From: an uncultured Eubacteriales bacterium
GTDB taxonomy: Bacteria > Bacillota > Clostridia > Peptostreptococcales > Anaerovoracaceae
Direction of reading: 5' to 3'
DNA: 64,000 bases
NCBI GenBank assembly: GCA_900545135.1
Contig: UQXL01000007.1
Span: 24,504-88,503, forward strand
Below are positions 24,064 to 32,848 of the stretch, piece by piece. The translations under genes and the position numbers were made by a program. How positions within the stretch are numbered: the stretch's first letter is position 1; each line of letters begins with the position of its first letter. The notes beneath the pieces were generated by a model, which did no database searches, was not told the origin of the DNA, and saw nothing but the letters and a program-made list of their open reading frames with translations.

Positions 24064-24636
24064 TTATTTCTGTTTTTTCAGCTTCAGGCCGTCGCTGAAG
24101 GCTTCTCCGACACGCTCGCCCATCTTGTAATAGCCATGGGTATACGGGTCGAAAGCTATGGCCTTGACAAGAGACATATCAAGCTTTCCGTCCGGCATAA
24201 TGCTTTCGTCAGCTGTAACATTCAAAACCTTTCCGATAACGCCACAGCCATATTCATTCTTCTGATACTCAATGTACTTACATTCCATGCATAATGGAAA
24301 CTCGTTGATGACAGGAGCGTCTACGGTTTCTGCCTTGCTGGCGGTGAGCCCGGATTTTTCTAGCTTGTTCGTAATGCTATTGCCTGATTCTATCCCGAAA
24401 TAATCTGCTTCAGCTACGTGAGCAGCATCGGCAATGCTTACCGTGAAGGCTCCTCTTTCCTTTATATTTTTTACCGTCTTATGAGTTTCTGTCAGGTTAA
24501 GAGCGACCGTTCCTCTCTCCTGCATCATTCCCCATGCGGCGTTCATGACATTTACGCTTCCGTCTTCATTATAAGTAGCGACCATCAGAACCGGCATCGG
24601 GAAAATGCCCTCGGTAATATTCAGTTTTTTTCTCAT
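24064..24636 (-). CDS. Flavin reductase-like FMN-binding protein (flavoredoxin family)
   Basis: FMN-binding split-barrel protein of 190 residues. The start (PMPVLMVATYNEDGSVNVMNAAWG) and NLTETHKTVKNIKERGAFTVSI are the usual flavin-reductase-like landmarks. Members pass electrons between NAD(P)H or ferredoxin-type donors and small acceptors, and some Clostridia carry several. An AAAGAGG ribosome site lies before the ATG, and the promoter region overlaps that of the divergent gene at 24793. Donor and acceptor are unknown. Confidence 0.85.
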   Translation of the reverse strand: MRKKLNITEGIFPMPVLMVATYNEDGSVNVMNAAWGMMQERGTVALNLTETHKTVKNIKERGAFTVSIADAAHVAEADYFGIESGNSITNKLEKSGLTASKAETVDAPVINEFPLCMECKYIEYQKNEYGCGVIGKVLNVTADESIMPDGKLDMSLVKAIAFDPYTHGYYKMGERVGEAFSDGLKLKKQK

Positions 24637-24662
24637 AAAAACACCTCTTTTCTACAGATATG

Positions 24663-24690
24663 TTGACAACCTCACGATGTCAAATATAAT
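24663..24690. promoter_or_regulatory. Overlapping divergent promoters with a TTGACA-N9-TGTCAA palindrome
   Basis: Rightward, TTGACA (24663-24668) and TATAAT (24685-24690) are spaced by 16 bp, both boxes perfect. Leftward, the complement of TGTCAA (24678-24683) gives TTGACA, with TATCTG 17 bp on. The two -35 boxes form an inverted repeat, so the flavin reductase gene and the 24793 gene probably compete for polymerase or share a repressor. Confidence 0.55.
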
Positions 24691-24792
24691 TATAATCAGT
24701 AGCTTGGAAATTAACAAATGCTGATGCTTGCGCATGTTATCCATATGAAACTTTAGCCCGCAGGTCTACGGGGAAGAAAAGGAGAAGAAAAA

Positions 24793-25398
24793 ATGACGGC
24801 ACAAATCGGCGACACCTTAAAATTTCAAGACAGGGAGTTTTCAATCGTTGCAATGAAGCCTCCTCTACAGTTTTATCCCGAAAAATACAATATCACGCCG
24901 GAAATGATCTGCACTGCCTGCAGAAAGGGCTTTTGGTGCAGCTATAACATATCGGACGGCAGCATTTCTCTGGAGGATTTGTATATAAACTCAAAAAATA
25001 ATTTTTATCCTGAAATCGAAGGCGTTTTTCCGCAGCCAAGCGACGGGACAAAAATTATTGATTATATGTTTCACCATTTGTATAAGAACCTCAATATTAA
25101 AATATTATATTCAGGAAAAATACTTGCAGGCGATGAATTTATTTCAGATTATTATATTCACATGGGTTATCAAAGACCATGGGCATACAAAACGCTGAAA
25201 GAGCTTGTATTTAAGTGCGGAGAGCTCATGGAGATCAACGACCAGAGTCAAATTGCGACAAAAATGAGGGAAAGGATAGACAGCGATAAGGATTTTTGCA
25301 AAAATCTGCGGGAAAGCGGCGAAGACGCCTCAAAATTCATAAACGATAGTTTTTCCCTTGATTACAAAACAAAAGCCTGGTGGCTGGAGAATAATTAA
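24793..25398 (+). CDS. Conserved hypothetical protein, 201 residues
   Basis: Soluble protein preceded by an AAGGAGAAG ribosome site. It begins MTAQIGDTLKFQDREFSIVA and has a CTACRKGFWCSY segment near residues 38-49 with three Cys, followed by the conserved-looking VHMGYQRPWAYKT-type block (here YIHMGYQRPWAYKTLKEL, about 119-136). It resembles a family of uncharacterised proteins found across bacteria; the resemblance is from memory. No domain of known function is visible. Its promoter overlaps that of the flavin reductase. Confidence 0.75.
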   Translation: MTAQIGDTLKFQDREFSIVAMKPPLQFYPEKYNITPEMICTACRKGFWCSYNISDGSISLEDLYINSKNNFYPEIEGVFPQPSDGTKIIDYMFHHLYKNLNIKILYSGKILAGDEFISDYYIHMGYQRPWAYKTLKELVFKCGELMEINDQSQIATKMRERIDSDKDFCKNLRESGEDASKFINDSFSLDYKTKAWWLENN

Positions 25399-25495
25399 AG
25401 GTAAGACGCTTCACTGTCAGCAACTGCTTTTACTCGCTCTTGCGCTTTCTGCCCAATTGTTTCTTTCTCACAGAAAGGCGTCTTTGCCCTTCTTC

Positions 25496-26089
25496 TTATT
25501 TAATCATATCTATGCCCTTTCTAAGCGTCTGCTCGTCAATTGCGCCTGTCGCTCTGGCAATGAGATGGCCCTCTTCATCAATAAAAAATGTCATCGGAAT
25601 TGAATAAGCTCCGTAAATATTGACCGCCTCGTTATCAAGGTCATAGAACACAGGAAGAGAAAAACCCTGCTCCTTTATATAAGCTCCGGCCGTCTCCTTT
25701 GTTTCGCGGGAGCCGTCAGTCAGATTTATCATCATAAATTGGATTTCGTCGCCGAGCTCCTTATATACTTTATCAAAATCCGGCATTTCCATCTTGCACG
25801 GACCGCACCAGCTGGCCCAGAAGTTGATAATCACAGGCTTTCCAAGATAATCCGAAAGGCCTTTTTTATTTCCTTCTTCATCGTATACTGCAAAATCAGG
25901 GGCCTTTGTTTTTTCATCATGTCTTTCATTATCTGTTTGTTCTTCCCCATTTTCATTCTGATTTTCATCTTGTCCTGCAAGCTGTTCCCTTGCAGCTCCG
26001 TCGCTTAATTTATTGTACAGAACATATGCCCCGGCAAGAATCAGGACGAATACGAGTGCTATTATTATAAATTTCTTTTTACTGTTCAT
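25496..26089 (-). CDS. Membrane-anchored thioredoxin-like protein (TlpA/ResA family)
   Basis: Extracytoplasmic thiol-disulphide oxidoreductase of 197 residues: an N-terminal membrane anchor (about 7-25), an acidic Gln/Asn/Glu linker (30-60) and an AhpC/TSA-thioredoxin domain with active site WCGPCK (Cys95, Cys98) and cis-Pro in SIPMTFF. The gene follows ccdA by 8 bp, and CcdA-type proteins deliver electrons to such anchored thioredoxins. No cytochrome c genes are nearby, so its targets are probably other exported Cys proteins. Confidence 0.92.
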   Translation of the reverse strand: MNSKKKFIIIALVFVLILAGAYVLYNKLSDGAAREQLAGQDENQNENGEEQTDNERHDEKTKAPDFAVYDEEGNKKGLSDYLGKPVIINFWASWCGPCKMEMPDFDKVYKELGDEIQFMMINLTDGSRETKETAGAYIKEQGFSLPVFYDLDNEAVNIYGAYSIPMTFFIDEEGHLIARATGAIDEQTLRKGIDMIK

Positions 26090-26097
26090 AAAACCTC

Positions 26098-26760
26098 CTA
26101 ACTGAGAAGCCCAAGCAGTTTACCCATGGTTCCCGTGGCCATGAGAATTCCTGTAAAAATCAGCAAGCCGCCGCTTACCCAATTTATTACGCGGTAATTC
26201 CTCTTAATCCAGTCAAAAGCAGTCTTAAGCCTGTCTATGAGTACCGCGCTTACCATGAACGGAATACCGAGGCCTAAGGAATATGTAAAAAGCATCAATA
26301 TTCCCTCTGCCACGTGACCCTGCTGAGACGCCAGCATCAGCGCCGAGCCCAGGAACGCACCTACGCATGGAGTCCAACCTATGGAAAAAATCATTCCAAA
26401 CAACAGCGATGAAAAAAACCCCAGATTATCTGTTTTAGCGGAAAGCCCGGTACCTTTAAAAACACTGAGCTTGATTACACCGAGGAAGCTCAGGCCAAAA
26501 AAGACAACTATCACACCGGAGACTATATTTACCGCTGTCTGATATTCTTTTAAAAAGCTTCCCACAGTCCCTGCCAGCGCGCCCATAACCATGAACACGG
26601 CAGTAAATCCAAGAACAAAGCCCGAAGCGCATAAAAGCGTCTTCTTTGTCTTTCTCTGTGCTCCTCCTGCAAAGTACGAAACATATATCGGAAGCATAGG
26701 CAAAAGACATGGTGAAATAAAAGTGATTATTCCCTCTAAAAAGGAAATGAGATATTGCAT
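26098..26760 (-). CDS. ccdA: CcdA-type transmembrane electron carrier
   Basis: Integral membrane protein (220 residues, six helices) of the DsbD/CcdA family that passes electrons from cytosolic thioredoxin across the membrane. The redox pair is Cys18 (FISPCLLPM) and Cys132 (IGWTPCVGAF). It is just upstream of the anchored thioredoxin and downstream of thioredoxin reductase, so the whole electron path from NADPH to the outside is encoded in one block. A short gap of 39 bp separates it from trxB. Confidence 0.93.
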   Translation of the reverse strand: MQYLISFLEGIITFISPCLLPMLPIYVSYFAGGAQRKTKKTLLCASGFVLGFTAVFMVMGALAGTVGSFLKEYQTAVNIVSGVIVVFFGLSFLGVIKLSVFKGTGLSAKTDNLGFFSSLLFGMIFSIGWTPCVGAFLGSALMLASQQGHVAEGILMLFTYSLGLGIPFMVSAVLIDRLKTAFDWIKRNYRVINWVSGGLLIFTGILMATGTMGKLLGLLS

Positions 26761-26799
26761 AAAAACGTTCCCCTTTTCTATACTCGTCGGAGGCGGGCA

Positions 26800-27723
26800 T
26801 TACTGCTCCGCCGCCAGATATTCCTCAGCAAAATGTACGGCCATAGCCCCGTCTGAAACGGCTGTAACCACCTGTCTCAGAGCCTTTGTTCTTACATCTC
26901 CCACGGCAAACACTCCGTCAACGTTTGTCTTTGTGGACTCATCAGCAATTATATACCCTGATTTATCCAGTGACAACTGATCTTTTACAAGCTCGGTCGC
27001 TGGCCTTCTTCCTACGCTGACGAAGATTCCGTCGCAGTAAATTTCTGATTCTTCGCTGTTTTTTACATTCTTCAGCCTTAGGCCTTTAACTTTGTCGTCG
27101 TGTAATATTTCAGACACTGTGCTGTTCCATTCAAACTCTACGTTCGGCGATGAAAGCAAGGTCTGATGATATATTTTCTCAGCTCTCAGTGTATCTCTTC
27201 TGTGAATTATGATTACCTTCTCACATATACGTGAAAGCTGCATTGCGTCGGCGACAGCCGTATTTCCGCCGCCTATGACAGCGACAGTTTTTCCCTTATA
27301 GAACATGCCGTCGCAGGCTGCGCAGTAATTTACTCCGCGTCCTACAAGCTCCTTTTCTCCCTCAATTCCCAGCTCCCTCGGGGAAGCGCCGCTCGCAATC
27401 ACTACGGTTTTTCCTTTATAGACGCCTTCGCTGGTTTCTATGGTTTTTATTTTTCCGGAAAAATCAACGGAAAAAACTTCAGCAAGCTCAAATTCCGCAC
27501 CGAAACGCTCTGCTCCTGCCTGCATCTTCTCTCCGAGAGAAAATCCGTCTATCCCCTCTTCAAATCCCGGATAATTGTCTATCTGCGAAGTGAGTGCCAT
27601 CTGCCCGCCTGCCGAAAGCTTCTCGATAACGATAACTTTCATTCCGGCTCTTGCGGCGTATAAGGCGGCTGTGCAGCCTCCCGGGCCTCCGCCTATTATT
27701 ATCATGTCGTAAATCTTTTCCAT
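26800..27723 (-). CDS. trxB: Thioredoxin reductase
   Basis: FAD-dependent NAD(P)H:thioredoxin reductase (307 residues). The FAD motif is GGGPGGCTAALYAARAG (11-27), the redox-active pair CAACDG is Cys134/Cys137, the nucleotide-binding motif is GGGNTAVADA, and the C-terminal FAD site is VFAVGDVR. It lies 19 bp after the CVYC thioredoxin gene, so the two are cotranscribed. Confidence 0.95.
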   Translation of the reverse strand: MEKIYDMIIIGGGPGGCTAALYAARAGMKVIVIEKLSAGGQMALTSQIDNYPGFEEGIDGFSLGEKMQAGAERFGAEFELAEVFSVDFSGKIKTIETSEGVYKGKTVVIASGASPRELGIEGEKELVGRGVNYCAACDGMFYKGKTVAVIGGGNTAVADAMQLSRICEKVIIIHRRDTLRAEKIYHQTLLSSPNVEFEWNSTVSEILHDDKVKGLRLKNVKNSEESEIYCDGIFVSVGRRPATELVKDQLSLDKSGYIIADESTKTNVDGVFAVGDVRTKALRQVVTAVSDGAMAVHFAEEYLAAEQ

Positions 27724-27742
27724 CTTTTTTTCCTCAATTTTC

Positions 27743-28066
27743 TTATTTGTTCAGATTTTCTTCTATAAAGGCTTCCATCTTCGCCTTTGAATCCGGAGCC
27801 TCAAGCAAGGCTGCTGCCTTTCCGTCCTTGTAAAGGACGAAAGTAGGTACGACTTGAATCTTTTCCTTTTCCGCAAGCTCTGCCTCTTCATCTATATTTA
27901 TCTTGCCTGTCTGCAATTTACCTTCGTACTGTTCTGCAAGTTTTGAAAAGGCCGGCCCTATCCTTTTACAGTAAACGCACCAAGGAGCCCAAAATTCGAC
28001 AAGAAGAGCCCCTTCTTCTCTTTGTTTTTCTTCAAAAATCTTTTTATCCATGTCTAAAATACTCAT
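27743..28066 (-). CDS. Thioredoxin-family protein with CVYC active site
   Basis: Thioredoxin-fold protein of 107 residues with active site WCVYCK (Cys30, Cys33) in place of WCGPCK; the cis-Pro is present (VVPTFVLY). Such variants are often seen next to thioredoxin reductase in Clostridia and may serve particular reductases. The start at 28064-28066 follows GGAAAGG; an ORF extension upstream has no ribosome site. TGTTTAACA (28090-28098) in the upstream gap is a small palindrome that could bind the divergent Crp-type regulator, which is speculative. Confidence 0.9.
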   Translation of the reverse strand: MSILDMDKKIFEEKQREEGALLVEFWAPWCVYCKRIGPAFSKLAEQYEGKLQTGKINIDEEAELAEKEKIQVVPTFVLYKDGKAAALLEAPDSKAKMEAFIEENLNK

Positions 28067-28125
28067 ATTTATTCCTTTCCGGCCATATCTGTTTAACATC
28101 GCCCTTTTCCTATTTAAGAAAACGA

Positions 28126-28155
28126 TTGACACAGCCTGTTAAAATTCTTTATACT
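28126..28155 (+). promoter_or_regulatory. Promoter of the Crp/Fnr-type gene
   Basis: TTGACA (28126-28131), 18-bp spacer, TATACT (28150-28155), 25 bp before the start codon. Confidence 0.65.
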
Positions 28156-28179
28156 CAAACTTGAAAGAAGGTTTTTATT

Positions 28180-28836
28180 ATGGTTATTTCAAGTTATTTT
28201 CCTATATGGAACAAACTTACTCCGGCTCAGCAAAGCAAACTCACTGAGAGCGCCGTCTGCCGTAAAGTCGCCAAGGGAACCGTTCTCCATAATGGTTCTG
28301 GCGACTGCGCCGGCCTTTTCCTTGTGGATTCCGGTCAGCTCAGAGCTTATATCCTGTCCGAGGAGGGACGGGAAATCACGATATACCGTCTCTTTGAAAT
28401 GGATATATGCTTATTTTCCGCTTCATGTATGATAGAAAGTCTCCAGTTTGACGTCGTCATTGAAGCTGAAAAGGATTCTCAGCTTTGGCTGATTCCCTCT
28501 GAAATCTACAAAGGTCTCATGGAGGAATCTGTTGCCATTTCCAACTACACTAATCAGATAATGGCGAGCAGGTTTTCGGACGTCATGTGGCTTATCGAGC
28601 AAATCATGTGGAAGAGCTTCGATAAACGCTTGGCTTCATTTCTGCTGGAGGAGGCAATTCTTGAAGGAAGTCCTCTCCTTCATATTACCCATGAAAAAAT
28701 CGCAAATCATATGGGTACCGCCCGGGAAGTCGTAACAAGAATGCTTCGTTATTTTCAAGGCGAAGGTCTTGTAAAGCTGGCTCGCGGTGCAGTTCAGATT
28801 ACCGATGAAAAAGGGCTTCACCGGATAGCCGAATGA
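28180..28836 (+). CDS. Crp/Fnr-family transcriptional regulator
   Basis: Regulator of 218 residues: cyclic-nucleotide-binding-type beta barrel (about 15-120), dimer helix (125-150) and a Crp HTH (about 169-193, THEKIANHMGTAREVVTRMLRYF). There is no N-terminal Cys cluster of the Fnr Fe-S type; Cys are at 27, 43, 77 and 83. It is divergent from the thioredoxin/thioredoxin-reductase genes and probably controls them in response to redox state, a guess from context. Confidence 0.9.
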   Translation: MVISSYFPIWNKLTPAQQSKLTESAVCRKVAKGTVLHNGSGDCAGLFLVDSGQLRAYILSEEGREITIYRLFEMDICLFSASCMIESLQFDVVIEAEKDSQLWLIPSEIYKGLMEESVAISNYTNQIMASRFSDVMWLIEQIMWKSFDKRLASFLLEEAILEGSPLLHITHEKIANHMGTAREVVTRMLRYFQGEGLVKLARGAVQITDEKGLHRIAE

Positions 28837-28876
28837 AGCGAAAGACCTGAATGAGCCGAATAACCGCCGTTTACTA

Positions 28877-29197
28877 TTACGCCTCGAGCCCCCCGCCGTA
28901 GGCGTTTATACCTCCTATATCTATTATCTCCTCATACCCTTCACGTTTCAGAAAAGAGGCCATGATCCGGCTTCTTCCCCCGCTGAGGCAGTATATAAAA
29001 ATAGGGGTGTCCTTTTCCGGTATTTCCTTAAATACCTTCGCAGCCTGCTGCAAAGGTATATTTTTGCTGCCCGCAAGCCTCCCGCTCTTAAATTCCTCCG
29101 GAGTCCTAACGTCCAGTAAAACTGCCCCCGGCGTTTTTTTAAATGCTTCCAGGCCCTGAGCTATATTCATCGTATTTATATTGTTTCGTCTACTCAT
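28877..29197 (-). CDS. Rhodanese-domain protein
   Basis: Single rhodanese domain (106 residues) with active-site Cys70 in YCLSGGRSR and the leading LLDVRTPEEFKSGRL motif. Such proteins carry persulphide sulfur, or with selenium could take part in selenide delivery. AGGAGAA precedes the ATG. It is the last gene of a leftward pair with the following thioredoxin gene, 69 bp apart. Confidence 0.92.
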   Translation of the reverse strand: MSRRNNINTMNIAQGLEAFKKTPGAVLLDVRTPEEFKSGRLAGSKNIPLQQAAKVFKEIPEKDTPIFIYCLSGGRSRIMASFLKREGYEEIIDIGGINAYGGGLEA

Positions 29198-29266
29198 CTT
29201 ATTCTCCTGTTATCTTCGTATTAGCCTCTTATCCTCGTGTTATATCCATGGCTTTCATCTTTTCAT

Positions 29267-29572
29267 CTAAAGCATCTGAAGTATGGCTCCCTTAGGTCTT
29301 GCACCTTGCGCCTGCGCTGCTATTTTTCCATCTTTCATTACTACAAGCGTAGGAATGCTCATTATTCCAAAAGCGTTGGCAAGCTCTGCCTGTTCGTCAA
29401 CGTTAACCTTACATACTTTTATATCGTTTCGCTCCTCTGCAATTTCATCGATTATCGGGCTGACCATTCTGCAAGGTCCACACCAAGACGCCCAAAAATC
29501 GATTAAAACTGTTTTTCCACTTTCCAAAACTTCTCTTTTAAAATTATCTTTATTTACATTTATAGTCGTCAT
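29267..29572 (-). CDS. trxA: Thioredoxin with classic CGPC site
   Basis: Cytosolic thioredoxin of 101 residues, active site WCGPCR (Cys31, Cys34) and cis-Pro in MSIPTLVV. It is the standard thioredoxin of the three in the window (the others have CMPC and CVYC). A strong AAGGAG lies before the ATG. It shares 5'-end sequence style with the CMPC thioredoxin (TKDNFDKE / NKDNFKRE), pointing to gene duplication. Confidence 0.95.
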   Translation of the reverse strand: MTTINVNKDNFKREVLESGKTVLIDFWASWCGPCRMVSPIIDEIAEERNDIKVCKVNVDEQAELANAFGIMSIPTLVVMKDGKIAAQAQGARPKGAILQML

Positions 29573-29645
29573 TTTTCACATCTCCTTTTCTTTATATCAA
29601 TAACATACCCCTTTTTTGATTCTTTATCTGTGACAAAATCACCTT

Positions 29646-30464
29646 TTATTCTTTTTTCCTACAGCCTACTGTAATCATCGTAATATAATCGTCCCGTCCT
29701 TGCAGAGACATTTCGTTTAAGCCCTCTTCATAAGCATATCCAAACAGCTCCATTTTGTTTTTCTCCGCAAAGTCGAGAATCTTCCTGTAAACGGCTTCAA
29801 GCCTTTCCCATCTCCCTATGCAGAAAGTTCTCAGATAAGTGCCGGCAGGCCGCACGGTATCATAGGCTTTTATGTCTTGTCTTCCATATGCAAAAAAACA
29901 GTCATAACAGTGAAAATTTCCGCTTAATATTTGTTCTGTCGAAATTCGGCTTCCGAAATTGTCATAAAGGCCGAAGATGGATTTAAGCCGAAGTGAAAAA
30001 TCTGCCGCAACTGCAAAATCACCGTCATCATAGTCGCCTGTAATGGAATCGCTGAGCAAAAGCCGCTGTTTAGGAAGACTGATTATTTCAATCTTCCCCT
30101 CCCTTGCGAGCAGGCTAAGCGAAAGTTTTTTTGATTTTTGCTCCAAAAAAGCTTTCTTGTTCAATAATTCCTGAATTGATTTATCAATCAAATGCTTCTT
30201 TTCGGCAATCAGCTCCGCAAAAGAGGCTCCCGAGGGGCTTTGCTGATAGCGAATAATCTCCTCGATTGACAATCCTATTTTTCTCAGAGTTACTATAAGC
30301 TCGAGCTGCACCGTCTGAAAACAGGTGTAGTAGCGATACCCGTTTTCCTCCTTAATTTCGGGAGAAAACAAGCCGATTTCATCATAATAATGCAAGGTAC
30401 GCTTGTTTATTCCATTGAGCTTTGCAAACTGTCCCGTCGTATATAAAAATTTTTTATTTTTCAT
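29646..30464 (-). CDS. MerR-family regulator
   Basis: Regulator of 272 residues with an N-terminal MerR HTH ([28 protein letters not shown], about 9-36), a coiled-coil dimer helix (about 80-120) and a C-terminal effector domain of the GyrI-like/multidrug-binding kind. It is divergent from the GNAT-ABC operon whose promoter has the 19-bp spacer typical of MerR control. Its ribosome site is an unusual run of eight G (complement of C8 at 30469-30476) just before TATA-ATG. Confidence 0.9.
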   Translation of the reverse strand: MKNKKFLYTTGQFAKLNGINKRTLHYYDEIGLFSPEIKEENGYRYYTCFQTVQLELIVTLRKIGLSIEEIIRYQQSPSGASFAELIAEKKHLIDKSIQELLNKKAFLEQKSKKLSLSLLAREGKIEIISLPKQRLLLSDSITGDYDDGDFAVAADFSLRLKSIFGLYDNFGSRISTEQILSGNFHCYDCFFAYGRQDIKAYDTVRPAGTYLRTFCIGRWERLEAVYRKILDFAEKNKMELFGYAYEEGLNEMSLQGRDDYITMITVGCRKKE

Positions 30465-30476
30465 TATACCCCCCCC

Positions 30477-30507
30477 TTGACTCTACAGCTACTGTATAGT
30501 TTATGAT
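30477..30507 (+). promoter_or_regulatory. MerR-type promoter of the GNAT-ABC operon
   Basis: TTGACT (30477-30482) and TATGAT (30502-30507) are 19 bp apart, too long for unaided polymerase and diagnostic for MerR activators. The spacer holds the dyad CTACAG-CTA-CTGTAT. The MerR gene lies immediately on the other side. Confidence 0.8.
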
Positions 30508-30572
30508 ACTACAGGATTAGAAAAACCACAAGAAGTCAGAAGCAAAAACAGAATTAAAACAGGAGTAAAAAT

Positions 30573-31109
30573 ATGAATATTTCAAACGTAAAAAATAATC
30601 AGTGGAAAGAAATCAGAGAAATTTACTTTGAAGCCTTTCCAAAAGCTGAGCGAAAACCTTTTTTCACGATAAAGCGTTCCGTTAAAAAGGGGCGGGCGCA
30701 ATTGCTAACCGCTGCAAACGGCGACATTTTGCAGGGTTTTGTAATGGTAATACCCTACGGTGCTATGGCCATGGTGGATTATCTGGCTGTTTCCGGAAAA
30801 GACCGCAGTCGCGGGACAGGCAGCAAAATAATACAGGAAGTATGCAAACGCTTTTCCGATAAAAAAATAGTTCTTTTAATCGAGAGAACAGATGAAAACG
30901 CAGAAAACAAGGAACAGCGTATCGCCAGAAGAAAATTTTATCTGAAAAACGGCTTTACTTCTTCAGATATTTATATAACCGGCAAAAGCGGAAATATGGA
31001 ACTCTTAAACTACGGCTCTGCCGTATCGCTTCAGGAATACATGAATTTGCAAAGATATACGCTGGGTAGATTGATGTTTTGGCTGTCGGGAATAAAACCG
31101 GCAATATAA
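30573..31109 (+). CDS. GNAT-family N-acetyltransferase
   Basis: Acetyltransferase of 178 residues with the acetyl-CoA-binding segment MVDYLAVSGKDRSRGTGSKII (about 69-89) where RSRGTG is the Q/RxxGxG/A motif. The substrate is unknown. It is the first gene of the MerR-controlled operon, 13 bp before the ABC exporter, so it could modify the same toxic compound that the exporter removes. The C-terminus has a short hydrophobic stretch. Confidence 0.87.
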   Translation: MNISNVKNNQWKEIREIYFEAFPKAERKPFFTIKRSVKKGRAQLLTAANGDILQGFVMVIPYGAMAMVDYLAVSGKDRSRGTGSKIIQEVCKRFSDKKIVLLIERTDENAENKEQRIARRKFYLKNGFTSSDIYITGKSGNMELLNYGSAVSLQEYMNLQRYTLGRLMFWLSGIKPAI

Positions 31110-31122
31110 GAAAGGAGATTTT

Positions 31123-32847
31123 ATGAGAACAATTTTTTCAAAAGTTAAATTAAAAGGAAGTCAAATTTTGCTTCTTTGTCTTCTCATTTTATTTGCGGCA
31201 GTCGGAGAAATGATGCTTCCCTCGCTGCTTGCTCAAATGATTAACAGCGGGGTGGTAGATTCCTCCCGAAACACAATTTTAATTCTTGCCGCCGTCATGG
31301 CCGGGGTTACGGCTCTCGCCGCAATCGTAAATTTTTTATCCGTGCGCATAGCCTCCCGTATTTCCACCGGGTTTTCGGCGCAGCTTCGCAGCAGGATTTT
31401 TGAAAAGGTTCAAAGCTTTTCTGCCGCTGAACTCGATAGATTCGGTACCGCCAGCTTAGTCACGCGAAGCACATCGGACATTACAAACGTTCAAAATTTT
31501 CTTACGATGCTTTTGCGTATCGGTATTCTCGCGCCAATGATGGCTGTCGCCGGTCTGATTTTCTCTGCTGCCACCGGCGGACAAATCAGTTCCGTTCTCA
31601 TCATAGCAATTCCCGTATTGCTGATGGGCTGCGGCGTCGTGGTCCTATTTGCTTCACGGTACTCCGTAAAACTCAGGCAAAAGCTTGACAGAATCAACCG
31701 CCTATTTCTTGAATCGCTGGAAGGAGTTCGCGTAATCCGTGCCTTTAATAAGCAAAGCTCAGAAAGCTGCCGTTTCAACGAAGCCAATTCCGATTACGCC
31801 GCAACCGCTATGGTCTCGGGCAGAATCACAAGCCTCCTCCTGCCTGTCATCAATGTAATTTTCGGCGTAACCACTGCCGCTGTTTTAGGCCTTGGAGCAT
31901 ATTACGTCGAAGCGGGAGACATGGAGGTAGGCTCTTTAGTGGCAAACAGTCAATATATAAGCATGGTTCTTATGTCAGTCATGATGCTGGCGCTTGTCAT
32001 CATGATGTTTCCCACCGCATATGCCTGCTCCAAGCGTATTGCCGAAGTTTTAGAAACTGAAACGGGTATCTGCGGCGGCTCCTTTCCAATGCAGGAACGT
32101 CCGTTCCGCTCTACCGTTGAATTTCGCCATGTAACCTTCGCATATCCCGGAGCTCCGGAGCCGATTTTAAAAGACATAAGCTTTAAGGCTAATCCCGGAG
32201 AAATAACGGCAATCATCGGCGGAACGGGAAGAGGAAAATCAAGTATCTTAAAGCTTATTCCTCGGCTATATGACCCTCTGTTCGGAGAAATCCTTATCGA
32301 CGGTGTCAACGTCAAGGAATATGCCCTTGACGACCTCCGTTCTCTCATCGGCTACGTTCCCCAGAAAAACATTTTGTTTTCAGGAGACATAGCCTCCAAT
32401 CTTAATTTCGGGAAAAACGACGGAACAGAGCAGGCCTGGAAGGCCGCGGCGAAAATATCTTGCGCCGAAGAATTTATCTTAAAAAAAGAAAAAGGCTATC
32501 ACGATGAAATTTCGCAAGGCGGCACAAATCTTTCAGGAGGTCAGCGTCAGCGTATGGCAATCGCCAGAGCCGTAATGAAAAAGCCTGAAATCTACGTGTT
32601 TGACGACAGCTTTTCAGCTTTAGACATGAAAACCGACCAAACCCTGCGCAAAAATCTGAAAGAGTCAATGGGAAGCTCCACCGTGATTATGGTAGCGCAG
32701 CGCGTCAGCACCATTTTAGACGCAGACCGCATTCTGGTAATCGACGATGGCATGATCGTCGGTCAGGGAACCCACGAGGAGCTATTGTCGACCTGCCCGC
32801 TTTATCGTGAAATTGCAGAAATACAATTAGGAAAGGAGGCTATCTAA
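31123..32847 (+). CDS. ABC multidrug-type exporter half, degenerate ATPase site
   Basis: Membrane-ATPase half-transporter (574 residues): six helices in about 1-310 and an ATPase domain from about 330. Walker A is GGTGRGKS (366-373) and the signature LSGGQRQ (470-476), but the Walker B catalytic Glu is Asp495 (YVFDDSFSALD) and the switch His is Gln526 (VAQRVST). These are the two substitutions of the degenerate site of heterodimeric exporters such as TM287/288. It pairs with the next gene, 1 bp away. Confidence 0.93.
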   Translation: MRTIFSKVKLKGSQILLLCLLILFAAVGEMMLPSLLAQMINSGVVDSSRNTILILAAVMAGVTALAAIVNFLSVRIASRISTGFSAQLRSRIFEKVQSFSAAELDRFGTASLVTRSTSDITNVQNFLTMLLRIGILAPMMAVAGLIFSAATGGQISSVLIIAIPVLLMGCGVVVLFASRYSVKLRQKLDRINRLFLESLEGVRVIRAFNKQSSESCRFNEANSDYAATAMVSGRITSLLLPVINVIFGVTTAAVLGLGAYYVEAGDMEVGSLVANSQYISMVLMSVMMLALVIMMFPTAYACSKRIAEVLETETGICGGSFPMQERPFRSTVEFRHVTFAYPGAPEPILKDISFKANPGEITAIIGGTGRGKSSILKLIPRLYDPLFGEILIDGVNVKEYALDDLRSLIGYVPQKNILFSGDIASNLNFGKNDGTEQAWKAAAKISCAEEFILKKEKGYHDEISQGGTNLSGGQRQRMAIARAVMKKPEIYVFDDSFSALDMKTDQTLRKNLKESMGSSTVIMVAQRVSTILDADRILVIDDGMIVGQGTHEELLSTCPLYREIAEIQLGKEAI

Positions 32848-32848
32848 A

